Assembly (NCBI RefSeq): GCF_029309905.1
Contig: NZ_JARBJP010000003.1
Span: 1-64,000 of the forward strand
Reading direction: 5' to 3'
DNA from: Brytella acorum
GTDB taxonomy: Bacteria > Pseudomonadota > Alphaproteobacteria > Acetobacterales > Acetobacteraceae
DNA: 64,000 nt
Below are positions 26,171 through 35,105 of the stretch, in pieces. How positions within the stretch are numbered: the first letter of the stretch is position 1; each line of letters begins with the position of its first letter. A model generated the notes under the pieces. That model had not been told where the DNA came from, did not search any database, and worked only from the letters and a program-made list of their open reading frames with translations. The position numbers and the translations under genes were made by a program.

Positions 26171-27652
26171 ATGAAACCAATGTTACGTGCCTGCCTTACG
26201 CACATGTCGCTCGGGGCCGTGCTTGTTGCCCTGACGACGCTCGCCTGTTCCTCTTACGCGAATGCCCAGACGGCCACGGCTGGCGGCGCTCCGAACGGAA
26301 CGGGTCTTTCACCTTCGTTGCGTGTCTCCAACGCCCTAAGCCGCATCGCATTCGACGATGGGACCACTGTTCCCGCGTTGCCGCACCCGGAAGCGATCTG
26401 GCCCGATCCACTCGGGGCAAACACGTGGCTGCGCAACCACGGCATCGCCATTCTGCTCGATAACGTCGACGAGTTTGCCGGGGCCATCACATCACCCACG
26501 AAAAATCTCGGTCTCAAGCAGGGCTCAAGCTTTGCGGGTCAGTATGGTCTTGAAACGGACATCGACTGGGAAAGACTGGCCGGTCTGACAGGTTTCTCGA
26601 CCCACACCGTCATGGTCGGTCGTTTCGGCACGCCCGCCAGCCGCATGTTCGGTGACAACCTCAATCCGAGCCAGGAAATTTATGGCGCGGGCGGAAACGT
26701 CGTCGTCCATCTCGTTTACGCATTCGGCGAAGAAACATTGCTGGGCGGTCACGTCGATATGGCAGCCGGGCTTATTCCGCTGCTGACGGACTTCTCCGCG
26801 AATCCTCTATACTGCAACTTCATGAACAATGCTTTCTGCGGAAACCCGAAAGCATCGTCCGACAATACAACCCATTCCTCTTATCCTGATGCAAGCTGGG
26901 CGTTCCGCATCCGCGTGCGGCCGGTCGATCAGGTCTATATTCAGACCGGCGTCTACTTCAACCGCAAGGGCATCTACGGCGTTCAGCAGATGCGCACAGG
27001 CTTCAAGCTCAATGGTGCGGATCTCGACGGTCAGACGGCACCGGTCGAAGTGGGTTGGGAGCCGATCTTCGGCAAACACAAGCTGCCGGGTCACTACAAG
27101 CTCGGTGGTGCGGTGGATACGGCCGACCACAAGGACCAGTATTACGACGTGGACGACGCTCCCTGGGCGCTCAGCGGGCTCGCCCCGAAAATGCATCATA
27201 ATTCATGGTCCGCATGGGCTCTCGCCGACCAGATGCTCTGGCGCCATGAGGGAAATGGTCCCGATGCCGGCCTGACAGCCATCGCCGTCTACTACAACAA
27301 CAGCCCCGTCACCCAGACCCGCGAGCGCCAGTACAGCCTGGGCCTGCTGGATCGTGGCTTCTGGCACTCCCGCGCTCTGGACGCGTTCGGTGCGAACTTC
27401 AGCTACGTGCAGGTCTCCAACAAAGTGGCCAGAACTCAGGAACTTCAGCGTGCCCTGGGCATGACGACCCTGCTCGGCGGCTCGTTCTTCCCCCAGACGA
27501 GCGGGATGATCTTCGAAGGCATGTATCAGATTCACGTCTGGCGTGGCATGACGTTCCAGCCTGACTTCCAGTACTTCATTCGTCCCGGCGCGCAGCGTGG
27601 CCTCAAGGACGCCGCCATGCTCGGCTTCAAGGCACACATCGAACTGTTCTAA
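26171..27652 (+). CDS. Carbohydrate-selective porin, OprB family
   Basis: Outer-membrane sugar channel of 493 residues. The signal peptide ends near ANA-QTA (about residue 32). The mature protein opens with LGANTWLRNHGIAILLDNVDEFAG, typical of OprB, and carries barrel strands such as GLETDIDWERLAGLTGFSTH, DASWAFRIRVRPVDQVYIQTGVY and PVEVGWEPIFGK, cited in part. The C-terminus AAMLGFKAHIELF ends in phenylalanine, as expected for BamA-dependent insertion. An ATG three codons downstream (26180) is an alternative start. OprB porins are used for glucose uptake to periplasmic dehydrogenases in acetic acid bacteria. Confidence 0.9.
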   Translation: MKPMLRACLTHMSLGAVLVALTTLACSSYANAQTATAGGAPNGTGLSPSLRVSNALSRIAFDDGTTVPALPHPEAIWPDPLGANTWLRNHGIAILLDNVDEFAGAITSPTKNLGLKQGSSFAGQYGLETDIDWERLAGLTGFSTHTVMVGRFGTPASRMFGDNLNPSQEIYGAGGNVVVHLVYAFGEETLLGGHVDMAAGLIPLLTDFSANPLYCNFMNNAFCGNPKASSDNTTHSSYPDASWAFRIRVRPVDQVYIQTGVYFNRKGIYGVQQMRTGFKLNGADLDGQTAPVEVGWEPIFGKHKLPGHYKLGGAVDTADHKDQYYDVDDAPWALSGLAPKMHHNSWSAWALADQMLWRHEGNGPDAGLTAIAVYYNNSPVTQTRERQYSLGLLDRGFWHSRALDAFGANFSYVQVSNKVARTQELQRALGMTTLLGGSFFPQTSGMIFEGMYQIHVWRGMTFQPDFQYFIRPGAQRGLKDAAMLGFKAHIELF

Positions 27653-27666
27653 AAAACATGTTCTGA

Positions 27667-27755
27667 CCCTGCTCCGCGGAGCAGGGCGGACAACGCGATC
27701 AGAAACGGGCGGGCGATACGAAGGAGCAGCGGCTCCACCGTATCGCCCGCTTTTT
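27667..27755. terminator. Tandem hairpins between convergent OprB and glycosyltransferase genes
   Basis: First, a 20-base perfect palindrome (CCCTGCTCCG at 27667-27676, then CGGAGCAGGG). Second, a 12-bp stem, 27709-27720 with 27739-27750, whose loop holds a smaller GGAGC/GCTCC hairpin and which is followed by TTTTT (27751-27755). The second is a good plus-strand intrinsic terminator for the porin. Confidence 0.75.
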
Positions 27756-27785
27756 CATTTCAAAGATGCGACAGGCGAAAAAGCT

Positions 27786-29006
27786 CTATCCCACGATCCG
27801 CTCGATGAGCGCGTCGTAATTGGCGAGATAGTCGTCGAGGCCCAAAGTCGCTTCTGCCTTCCTGCGGGCATTGCGACGCAGACGACGGGCCAGGTTTCTG
27901 TCCTCCAGCATTTCCAACACCCCATCCGCGATGCCATCGGGAGAGAGAAATGGGACCAGAAGACCAGTTTCGCGGTCGTCGATGAACTCCTCGACCGGCT
28001 CCGTCCGGCTCCCGACGATCGCGCAGCCCGTGGCCATCGCTTCTCGCAGGGACCAGGACGCTACGAAAGGGTAGGTCAAATAGACATGTGCGTCCGAGCG
28101 TCGGAGCATCGCACGATAGATATCATACTGGATCTTACCGACGAAATGAACGCGGGACAGATCCAGTCTTCCCTCGAGTTCCTTCAGCATGACCTCTCGC
28201 CAACAGCCTCCTGACGGTGGAGCGCCGTAACTGACCTTGTCGCCGCCGACCAGAATGACCTGCGCGTCCGGTCGGGCGTCGAGAATACGCGGGAGAGCAC
28301 GCATGAACGTGTGAAAGCCGCGATAGGGTTCGAGTCCACGCGAAACATAGGTGATCAGCTTGTCCCGGGGACCAATTCTGACGCCGTTCACGTCCAGCAC
28401 CCGTCGCGCAGACTGGGCATCCGGGCTGCACTCGGTAAGATTGACGCCCTCTTCAAGCAACGCGATCTTCGGGCGGGCCCATTCGGGATAGGTTCCAAGC
28501 TGGAACCGCGTTGGAGTCTGCCCAAAACCATTCAGATTGAGGGCCTGCAAATTCACGGCGTTTTTCAAACGTACTCGCGCCGGCATGGCAGGAGGCACTG
28601 GGAATTCGGGATCGAAACCCACGTCAAAGCGATCAGGGTGATAGAAGAACTCGAAATATCCAAGAACCGGCGTGCCCGGGTAAACATCCACGATGTTGAG
28701 CAACTCGCCCCATCCGTGATGCCCGATAATGATGTCAGGCGTATATCCAAGCCCGTTTTTCAAAGTTTCTGCTGTCCGTGCGACAGCTTCGGCGCGAAGT
28801 ATCGCGCCTTCGAACTCGCGGAGAGAAGGGTGCGTCTCCTCGCTCGGGCGTCGCTCCGGCCGATACACCGCGCGCCTCACGCCGTCGAGCGCACCGTTAT
28901 TGGCTTCCGAAATAAAGACGATTTCATGACCGCCCTGAGCGTGCAAATGCCGCAGGATATGCAAAAACTGGCCGGGAAAATTCTGGTGAACGAAAAGAAA
29001 TCGCAC
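27786..29006 (-). CDS. Family 4 glycosyltransferase
   Basis: GT-B fold glycosyltransferase of 406 residues. It has the N-terminal Rossmann start MRFLFVHQNFPGQFLHILRHL, cited as FVHQNFPGQF, then DIIIGHHGWGE. The C-terminal donor domain has LITYVSRGLEPYRGFHTFMRALP, with GLEPYRG in the GT4 position, HFVGKIQYDIYRAMLRRSD, and the E-x7-E-like stretch SWSLREAMATGCAIVGSRTEPVEE. This subtype is usually linked to surface polysaccharide or protein glycosylation. The GTG start at 29006 has only a weak ribosome site. It is the last gene of the minus-strand secretion/glycosylation block, after a 176-base gap. Confidence 0.82.
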   Translation of the reverse strand: MRFLFVHQNFPGQFLHILRHLHAQGGHEIVFISEANNGALDGVRRAVYRPERRPSEETHPSLREFEGAILRAEAVARTAETLKNGLGYTPDIIIGHHGWGELLNIVDVYPGTPVLGYFEFFYHPDRFDVGFDPEFPVPPAMPARVRLKNAVNLQALNLNGFGQTPTRFQLGTYPEWARPKIALLEEGVNLTECSPDAQSARRVLDVNGVRIGPRDKLITYVSRGLEPYRGFHTFMRALPRILDARPDAQVILVGGDKVSYGAPPSGGCWREVMLKELEGRLDLSRVHFVGKIQYDIYRAMLRRSDAHVYLTYPFVASWSLREAMATGCAIVGSRTEPVEEFIDDRETGLLVPFLSPDGIADGVLEMLEDRNLARRLRRNARRKAEATLGLDDYLANYDALIERIVG

Positions 29007-29182
29007 AGTTTCAGCGCCTGTAGAGATATACTGTAAAATTCCATCCCACTTAGCGGCGCATTTCTAACTTCCCTATTCCACCAGAACAGGATCAGACCGG
29101 AATAGTCACGCCAGCGATTGTGAGCCGTATGATCGATTATTTGTCTACCACGTCCAGCTGGAAGACGTGGCAGACAAGAACT

Positions 29183-30238
29183 TCATTTGACCTTGGGAGA
29201 CCGCTTGGGAGTCGAAGCCGTTTTCGCGGGCGTGCTTTTCGGCGTTGCGGGCACAGCCTTCTCCTTTGACACCGCAGTCTTGCGAGAGGGAGTCTTCGCG
29301 GCCGTCATCGTTGCGATTTCACTCGCGTCTCTCGCAGCTTCCAGAGGCTTTTTACCGTCTTTTGTTTTCGTATGATCCACACCCGTCGCAACCTTGGGAC
29401 CGGTACCCTTCGGGGTGATCTCAAGAAGGAAAGCTTCGAGCGGCGCCAGACTGTCGGCCTCCAACGCGATGTCTCCCCCAACCGGACCGACGCGCGCACC
29501 ATCCGTGAAGGTCGCGCTCAGGTGAATATCAAACTTGTCCGCCGCACTGCCTTTCAAGCGAACACGCAGCCCGAGAATAGGGAGAGCCATTCCACGACTT
29601 CCGCAATACTGGCCGCCTTCCACCCAAGGTGAAAGCCAGCCTTTCCCGAGAACAGCCTGATATTCGATGTCGGACATATCGATCAGAGAGACAGGCGCGA
29701 TACCAAATCCTTCAATCCAGGCCTGGCTGCCAGGCACACCCATCCACTCACCGATTTTGGTGCCGACATCTCCGCGACGCTGGACATGAGCGGCAATTTC
29801 CGCCTTGCCATTTTTCGGCATCTTCGGCGTGGCACTGTCGATGGCCGTGCTTCCGGTCGCCGCCGGCTGCGCGGCGGCCGCGGGAGCCGTCTGCCCACCA
29901 AGCTGCACCACCTGCAGACGCGGTGTCTCCGTCTGTGCTCCTGGCAGGGCGTAAAGCGTCACCATCACATCGGCGGATTTACCGAGAACACGGATGAGGG
30001 CGGCACCATCGGTCGCACCGAGCCAGCCATCCGGATTCATGGTCGAGATCGTAACAGCCGTCGCGGGAACATGAGGCGGTCGCGAGATGCGAGCCCCGGG
30101 AAATCCGCCCGTGGCGCCGATGGGCTGCCCCGGAGCATAAAATACGCAAAAAAGACCGGGGTTGAGCGTCATCAGATGTGCTTCGGCCTTAAGGTCGACA
30201 ACACGATGCGGCGCTGGCGTTGTCTCAGGCTGCGACAT
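29183..30238 (-). CDS. Uncharacterised protein with ChW-like repeats and a lysine-rich tail
   Basis: A protein of 351 residues, not firmly assignable. There is no signal peptide. Residues 25-110 form a beta-rich region with DGWLGATDG. An Ala/Gln/Thr linker follows. Residues 150-260 hold two stretches resembling hydrophobic-W (ChW) repeats: AAHVQRRGD...GSQAWIEGFGI, then GKGWLSPWVEGGQYCGSRG...LPILGLRVRLKG. The last 70 residues are rich in Lys, Ala, Thr, Pro and Ser, like histone H1 tails. ChW repeats occur in extracellular clostridial proteins; their presence here is my reading. GGGAGCC precedes the ATG at 30238. It sits between two glycosyltransferase genes. Confidence 0.55.
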   Translation of the reverse strand: MSQPETTPAPHRVVDLKAEAHLMTLNPGLFCVFYAPGQPIGATGGFPGARISRPPHVPATAVTISTMNPDGWLGATDGAALIRVLGKSADVMVTLYALPGAQTETPRLQVVQLGGQTAPAAAAQPAATGSTAIDSATPKMPKNGKAEIAAHVQRRGDVGTKIGEWMGVPGSQAWIEGFGIAPVSLIDMSDIEYQAVLGKGWLSPWVEGGQYCGSRGMALPILGLRVRLKGSAADKFDIHLSATFTDGARVGPVGGDIALEADSLAPLEAFLLEITPKGTGPKVATGVDHTKTKDGKKPLEAARDASEIATMTAAKTPSRKTAVSKEKAVPATPKSTPAKTASTPKRSPKVK

Positions 30239-30365
30239 CAATAGGGCTCCCGTTATTTCCAAACATCAGAATATTCCTCTGTCTCTTCCAAAAGAGACCG
30301 CCAAAGAACCCGGCTTACGCGCTTTATCTTAGCGATTCCCGAGGGTCGGTAAACCCGCCAACTCA

Positions 30366-33323
30366 TCATTGTAACCGCAGCAGGACATGGCTCAACGTCT
30401 CGATGGGAAGACCCAGCGGCACTGTCCAGCCAAACCCGGTTTGTCGAACGCGCTCGGCCTGCGCCCCAAGATCGAAAACGACGGCAGGAAGTCCGGCGCG
30501 CCAGATCACCCCAAGAGTAAAACACCATGTCTCCGGTGTAATGGAAGGTATGAATCCGAAATCGAGATCCGCCTCATGAATCAGGCGTTCGACCTCGTCT
30601 TCACGATATTCTCCGGTGACCAGAACCCGTCCGGTACGGAACAGGGCCTCATCGTCAGGCGTATGACCGATCAAAACATAATCCAGCGGAAGATCACGCG
30701 CCGCGGCGTCCTCCGCGAGGCCTCGCACCACGTCATAGCCTTTTTCCGCGCCGATACCCCCGACAAAGCCGATCCTGCGCCGCCCGCCGCGCGATCCGAG
30801 CCAGTTTGTTCGGCCCTCCCTCATGCGGATCGAACGACCCGAATCGTCCCATCGCCGATCATCTTCCAAGGGCGTGACGACGGCAGCAATATCGGGAAAA
30901 TGCCTGGCGAGCCTACGACCGGTATCGTGAGAGGGAACACGCACGATACCGGCGTTCCGCAGTTCATATTTCGAACGCAGGACAAGCGCCGACGGCGCGA
31001 TGTCTTCCCCGAGATAACTTCCATTTTCGGCAACGCAGCGCTCGCACCCTTCGATCGCGGGCTCTCCGCAATAGCGGCGCTCGCCGTTGAGAAGAGAAAC
31101 GCGTTCGCAGAACCAGACATAATCATGAACGAATATGTCGTAGGGCACGCCCAGCTCCGCGTGCAGACGCCGCATTTGCGGCGCATGTCCGACGAGATGG
31201 TGCCATTCGATCGCAAGCACACGCATCCTTCGCAGGATCGCGAGAAAGATCGCCCATTCGTCCGGCAGTCGGAAAACAAGATTTGTAAATACGCCGCCCG
31301 CGACGCTCACCCGAACGCCATGCTGGTGCGGTCTCAGCGAGAGGACGAACTGCCCATCCTTTTCAAACGCCGCGCAACGTTCGGACACCACACGCGCCAC
31401 GCCCCCGCCACTGTCATGCAGGATCATGACACGCGTGTTTTTCGCACCGCGCTTCGTATCGAGACGCGCAATATCCAGCGCCCGTCGGAAAGGAAACAGC
31501 GGATCCCTTACGATGAAATCCCGAACCAGTTCATCATAGCCGGGATAAAGGGCATTCAGGATTTCCAGATTCCGGCTCATGAGAGCCTTCCGCGCCGAAC
31601 CAAACGAAGACGATCCCGAATGCGTCACAAAAACGCGAGGGGCAGCGATATGTCGCCAACCGCATGAAGCCGCGCGCAGGCAGAATTCGTTTTCTTCTCC
31701 ATAACCCTGCGCGAACAGATCCTCGCGCAACAATCCCGTCTGAGCCAGGCAATCGCCTCGAATAGCCATGCAAAAACCGTTCGCGGTCGGCAAATCGATC
31801 ATCTCGCCTTCGGGCTGCGCGGCGCAGAAACGGTCGAGTTGCTCGGTCTCCTTCAGATTCGGGATCGGGTTTTTTTCGCTTGCGGACGGATAGGACAGAA
31901 TACTCGCATCATTTGAAAACGGGGTCGCCGTACCCACATCGGGCGCCCGATCCAGAGCGGCCTGCAATCGCTCCAGCCAGCCCGGGGCCACGATGGTGTC
32001 GCTGTTGAGCAACACGACATCGCGACCATCCGCGCGGCGAAGCCCGCTATTGGCGGCACTCGGGAAACCAGCGTTGCGTTCATGCCGACAAAGCGTGATA
32101 TTTCCCGCGAGAGCCAGCCGGTCCAGATAGTCCACCACGATCGGCTCGGGACTTGCGTCATCCACGACCAGAATCTCCGTGTCCTGACCGGTCGTTCGCA
32201 GAACGCTCTCAAGACAGAGGCGAAGACTCTGGAAATCCCGATACACGGGAATGACCACGAGGCAACCTGGCGATCGCCGACGGATATCCGGGGAAACCTT
32301 CGACGGCGACGTGACAGGGCGCGGACGCCAGTCCGGCGGAAGCCCATGGGCCGGTGCGCCATTGAGGAGTTGAAGCGTCAGCGGCTCCAGAGGACTGCCG
32401 GACAGCTCCCTTCCATACGTATCGAGAACACGTACGATTCCCCTTGGAAGATCTTCTTCTTTCAGGACGATCTGTCTTGGCCGCGCGACGGGCACGTCGT
32501 TATCGACCTCGCTGGCGAATGTCGACAGCAGCAGATCTCTGCCTCCATCAGAGCCGAGGATGCGGAGGCGAGGCAGGAATTCGGGCTCAGCGGGGTGCCA
32601 GAGCTGCCCCACCCAGGCATTGCCAACCGGCCGAATGAACCCCTCGCTACGGCGAAGCATCGTCAGATCGATGGGACTACCCAGCAAGGGTGTATTGCCG
32701 AGCCGGACCTCCAGTCTTTCGGCCCGTATCCATCGGTCCGGAAGCGTAAACGGGAAGCACGGAACGGTGCTCCACCGGCCCCGTCCGTCGAGCCGCCATC
32801 GAACCGGCGCCTGAGCGCCGCCCCGCACCTCGCCGGTATTGCTGGCGCCACACCATCCCGCATGATCGAGCATGGAGGCTATTTCCGTGGCCAGGGCCGC
32901 CATTTCCGCCGTCGGGGCGAAACCGGAGAGGGCCTCACCGAGTGTCGCGTCGGCTTCGATAAAACGCCTTAGACGGATTAATGCGACCACGCGCAAACAG
33001 AGAGCTTCGCGAAAGCGGAATCGGGCCAGGAGCTGATCTGCCGTTGCCAGCAGATCCGCCCAGCGTTCCAGCCCGAGCTGTGCGAGCGCGAGAGAGAAAA
33101 GAACGTTTGGATTGTGCCGCGCCATGCGTGCCGCGCGATCGAGCCAGAACGCCGCATCCCTCGTCCGTCCCGACGAGATGGCGGCCTGCCCGCGCGCAAA
33201 AGCGTCCTGCGCGCGCGCATCCATCCATTTCTGCCACTCCAGCCGATCCCGTTCGGTAACTTCATGCCCGTAACCGGCAAAAACCGGACGAGGCTTTTCG
33301 CTTTTGGAACGCTCAGCGTTCAC
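30366..33323 (-). CDS. Bifunctional GT2-GT4 glycosyltransferase
   Basis: A protein of 985 residues in three parts. Residues 20-150 are helical and TPR-like. Residues 355-560 are a GT-A (family 2) domain: LVVIPVYRDFQSLRLCLESVL, cited as VIPVYRDF, then VVDDASPEP, NAGFPSAANSGL and LLNSDT as the DxD-equivalent. From residue 629 comes a GT-B (family 4) region with RVMILHDSGGG, WHHLVGHAPQ, FVHDYVWFC, a cysteine cluster YCGEP..GCERC, and IGFVGGIGAEKGYD. Two activities in one chain suggest successive sugar additions to one acceptor. The start overlaps the 3' end of the Sel1 gene by 11 bases. Confidence 0.82.
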   Translation of the reverse strand: MNAERSKSEKPRPVFAGYGHEVTERDRLEWQKWMDARAQDAFARGQAAISSGRTRDAAFWLDRAARMARHNPNVLFSLALAQLGLERWADLLATADQLLARFRFREALCLRVVALIRLRRFIEADATLGEALSGFAPTAEMAALATEIASMLDHAGWCGASNTGEVRGGAQAPVRWRLDGRGRWSTVPCFPFTLPDRWIRAERLEVRLGNTPLLGSPIDLTMLRRSEGFIRPVGNAWVGQLWHPAEPEFLPRLRILGSDGGRDLLLSTFASEVDNDVPVARPRQIVLKEEDLPRGIVRVLDTYGRELSGSPLEPLTLQLLNGAPAHGLPPDWRPRPVTSPSKVSPDIRRRSPGCLVVIPVYRDFQSLRLCLESVLRTTGQDTEILVVDDASPEPIVVDYLDRLALAGNITLCRHERNAGFPSAANSGLRRADGRDVVLLNSDTIVAPGWLERLQAALDRAPDVGTATPFSNDASILSYPSASEKNPIPNLKETEQLDRFCAAQPEGEMIDLPTANGFCMAIRGDCLAQTGLLREDLFAQGYGEENEFCLRAASCGWRHIAAPRVFVTHSGSSSFGSARKALMSRNLEILNALYPGYDELVRDFIVRDPLFPFRRALDIARLDTKRGAKNTRVMILHDSGGGVARVVSERCAAFEKDGQFVLSLRPHQHGVRVSVAGGVFTNLVFRLPDEWAIFLAILRRMRVLAIEWHHLVGHAPQMRRLHAELGVPYDIFVHDYVWFCERVSLLNGERRYCGEPAIEGCERCVAENGSYLGEDIAPSALVLRSKYELRNAGIVRVPSHDTGRRLARHFPDIAAVVTPLEDDRRWDDSGRSIRMREGRTNWLGSRGGRRRIGFVGGIGAEKGYDVVRGLAEDAAARDLPLDYVLIGHTPDDEALFRTGRVLVTGEYREDEVERLIHEADLDFGFIPSITPETWCFTLGVIWRAGLPAVVFDLGAQAERVRQTGFGWTVPLGLPIETLSHVLLRLQ

Positions 33324-35082
33324 TGACGGCGAGCCCCTCTCGCTTCTGGCCGAGACGGGCGAGTTCGACGGCGGCGTCCGTCACATTCTGGCTTCTGGCG
33401 CGCTCCAGCCACTGGCGACCTTCGTCGATATCCTTCGCGCCCCCGAGGCCGCGCACGAGATAGCGACCAAGCATCAACTGGCCGAACCCCTCGCCATGTT
33501 CGGCCGCCTTGCGAAACCATTTCCGTGCTTCCACGCGGTCTTCGGGCACATCGTGGCCGCCTCCATACATGGCGCCCACGGAAAACATGGCGCCCACATT
33601 GCCGTGCATGGCGGCGGTCCGGTAAAGTTCCAGGGCGCGGACGTGATCTTTGCCGCCGGGAAGTGTCCCGGCGAGCAGCAATTCAGCCAGATACGTCTGG
33701 GCTTCCGTCATGCCCGCTTTGGCCGCCTTCTCCAGCCATTCCCGTCCCTGGACAGGATCGGGCTCGAAACCCCGGCCATTGATCATCATGCGACCAAGCC
33801 AGTATTGCGCATTCACAACACCATCCGCCGCACTCTGAAGCCAGCGGGCGGCTTCGCGTTCGTCACGCGGTGTTCCCACCCCTTCGGCCAGACACACACC
33901 GAGATTGAACGCCGCCACGAGGTCGCCATTGAGCGCGGCGCGTTCGAAACGGTCCTTGAGAGCCTCTTTATCGCTCTCCACGCCCACACCCGCGAGCGCG
34001 AGATTGCCGAGATCGGCGTCAGCCGTCCGGTCTCCATATTCCGCCGAACGCCTGAACCATGCGGCCGCCTCATCCGGGTCACGATGGACGCCCGCCCCCG
34101 TCAGATACAGAAGGCCCAAAGCGCGTGCCGACGGACCGTGTTTCTGATCGGCGGCCACGCGATACCATTTGGCGGCCTCAAGATAGTTCGGCGGCATGTC
34201 CGCGCCGCGCGCATAGATATCGCCCAGCAGCGCCGCGGCTTCCGCCTGACCGGCCAGCGCGGCGCGGCGCAGCCAGGTTTCGGCCGTCGAAGGGTCGCGC
34301 CTGATTCCCAGACCGTTCAGCAGGAGATACCCAAGCCGCGTCTGCGCGCCCGGCACGTGCTTCTCGGCCGCGGCACGATAATAATCCACCGCCGTGGCCA
34401 CTTGACGTTCGACGCCATCGCCCCGCTCATACATGGACCCCAGCATGTACAGCGCGGTCCCCAGGCCACCTTCGGCGGCTTCTTTCAGATAGCCGGAAGC
34501 ACGCCGCAGGTCGTCCGCGGACCGCGCATCGCGCAGGACGCTGAGGCCCAGACCGAGATATCCCTGAGCAGAACCGGCTTCCGCCGCACGAGCGTACCAT
34601 TCATTGGCCACGGGCAGATCGACGAGGTCGGGAGGCCCGTTGGTCAGGATGTAGCCGAGAAGAGCCTGTGCGTCCGGGTCGCCGGCCTCGGCCGCACTGT
34701 GAGCCCATTGAGCGGCTTGGTGAAAGTCAGGACTTTTCTCGACCTTTGCCCCACCACGGCGCAGAACGTCTTCTCCACGCCCATAATCCTCGGGCAACCC
34801 AAGCGTGTAAAGAAGTCCAAGCGTATAGCGGGCACGCACATGGCCGCTGAGTGCCGCCGCCCGGGTCCAGCGCGCTCCCTCGACCAAGCTCGCGGGCACC
34901 CCCAAGCCTTCAAGATACGCGCGCCCGACACGGAACTGGGCTTCCGTCACACCCTCCGCCGCAAGCCGGCTGAGAATGCGCATACCTTCGGTCGGATCCG
35001 CTTCCACGTCGAGAAGCGAAATCCCGAGAGCGAGGCGCGCATCTCGAGAAAAGAGGGCGCCCAGTCGGAGTTTCAATGACAC
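33313..35082 (-). CDS. Sel1-repeat protein
   Basis: A protein of 589 residues made almost wholly of about 14 Sel1-like (SLR/TPR-type) repeats of 36 residues. The signature A-x-x-G-x-x-x-A-x-x-x-LG-x-x-Y-x-x-G is clear, for example AMHGNVGAMFSVGAMYGGG and AEHGEGFGQLMLGRYLVRG. No signal peptide is visible, so it is probably cytoplasmic. Such solenoids scaffold protein-protein contacts. The context suggests a scaffold for the exporter or glycosyltransferases. The GTG start at 35082 comes 23 bases after the hlyD stop. The 3' end overlaps the next gene. Confidence 0.85.
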   Translation of the reverse strand: MSLKLRLGALFSRDARLALGISLLDVEADPTEGMRILSRLAAEGVTEAQFRVGRAYLEGLGVPASLVEGARWTRAAALSGHVRARYTLGLLYTLGLPEDYGRGEDVLRRGGAKVEKSPDFHQAAQWAHSAAEAGDPDAQALLGYILTNGPPDLVDLPVANEWYARAAEAGSAQGYLGLGLSVLRDARSADDLRRASGYLKEAAEGGLGTALYMLGSMYERGDGVERQVATAVDYYRAAAEKHVPGAQTRLGYLLLNGLGIRRDPSTAETWLRRAALAGQAEAAALLGDIYARGADMPPNYLEAAKWYRVAADQKHGPSARALGLLYLTGAGVHRDPDEAAAWFRRSAEYGDRTADADLGNLALAGVGVESDKEALKDRFERAALNGDLVAAFNLGVCLAEGVGTPRDEREAARWLQSAADGVVNAQYWLGRMMINGRGFEPDPVQGREWLEKAAKAGMTEAQTYLAELLLAGTLPGGKDHVRALELYRTAAMHGNVGAMFSVGAMYGGGHDVPEDRVEARKWFRKAAEHGEGFGQLMLGRYLVRGLGGAKDIDEGRQWLERARSQNVTDAAVELARLGQKREGLAVSER

Positions 35083-35105
35083 CTGATGCTGCCCTTTCGG
35101 ACCAT

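Noticed and set aside
33304-35079. A long plus-strand frame opposite the Sel1 gene
   Set aside because: It mirrors the Sel1 repeats of the minus strand, which carry the recognisable consensus.
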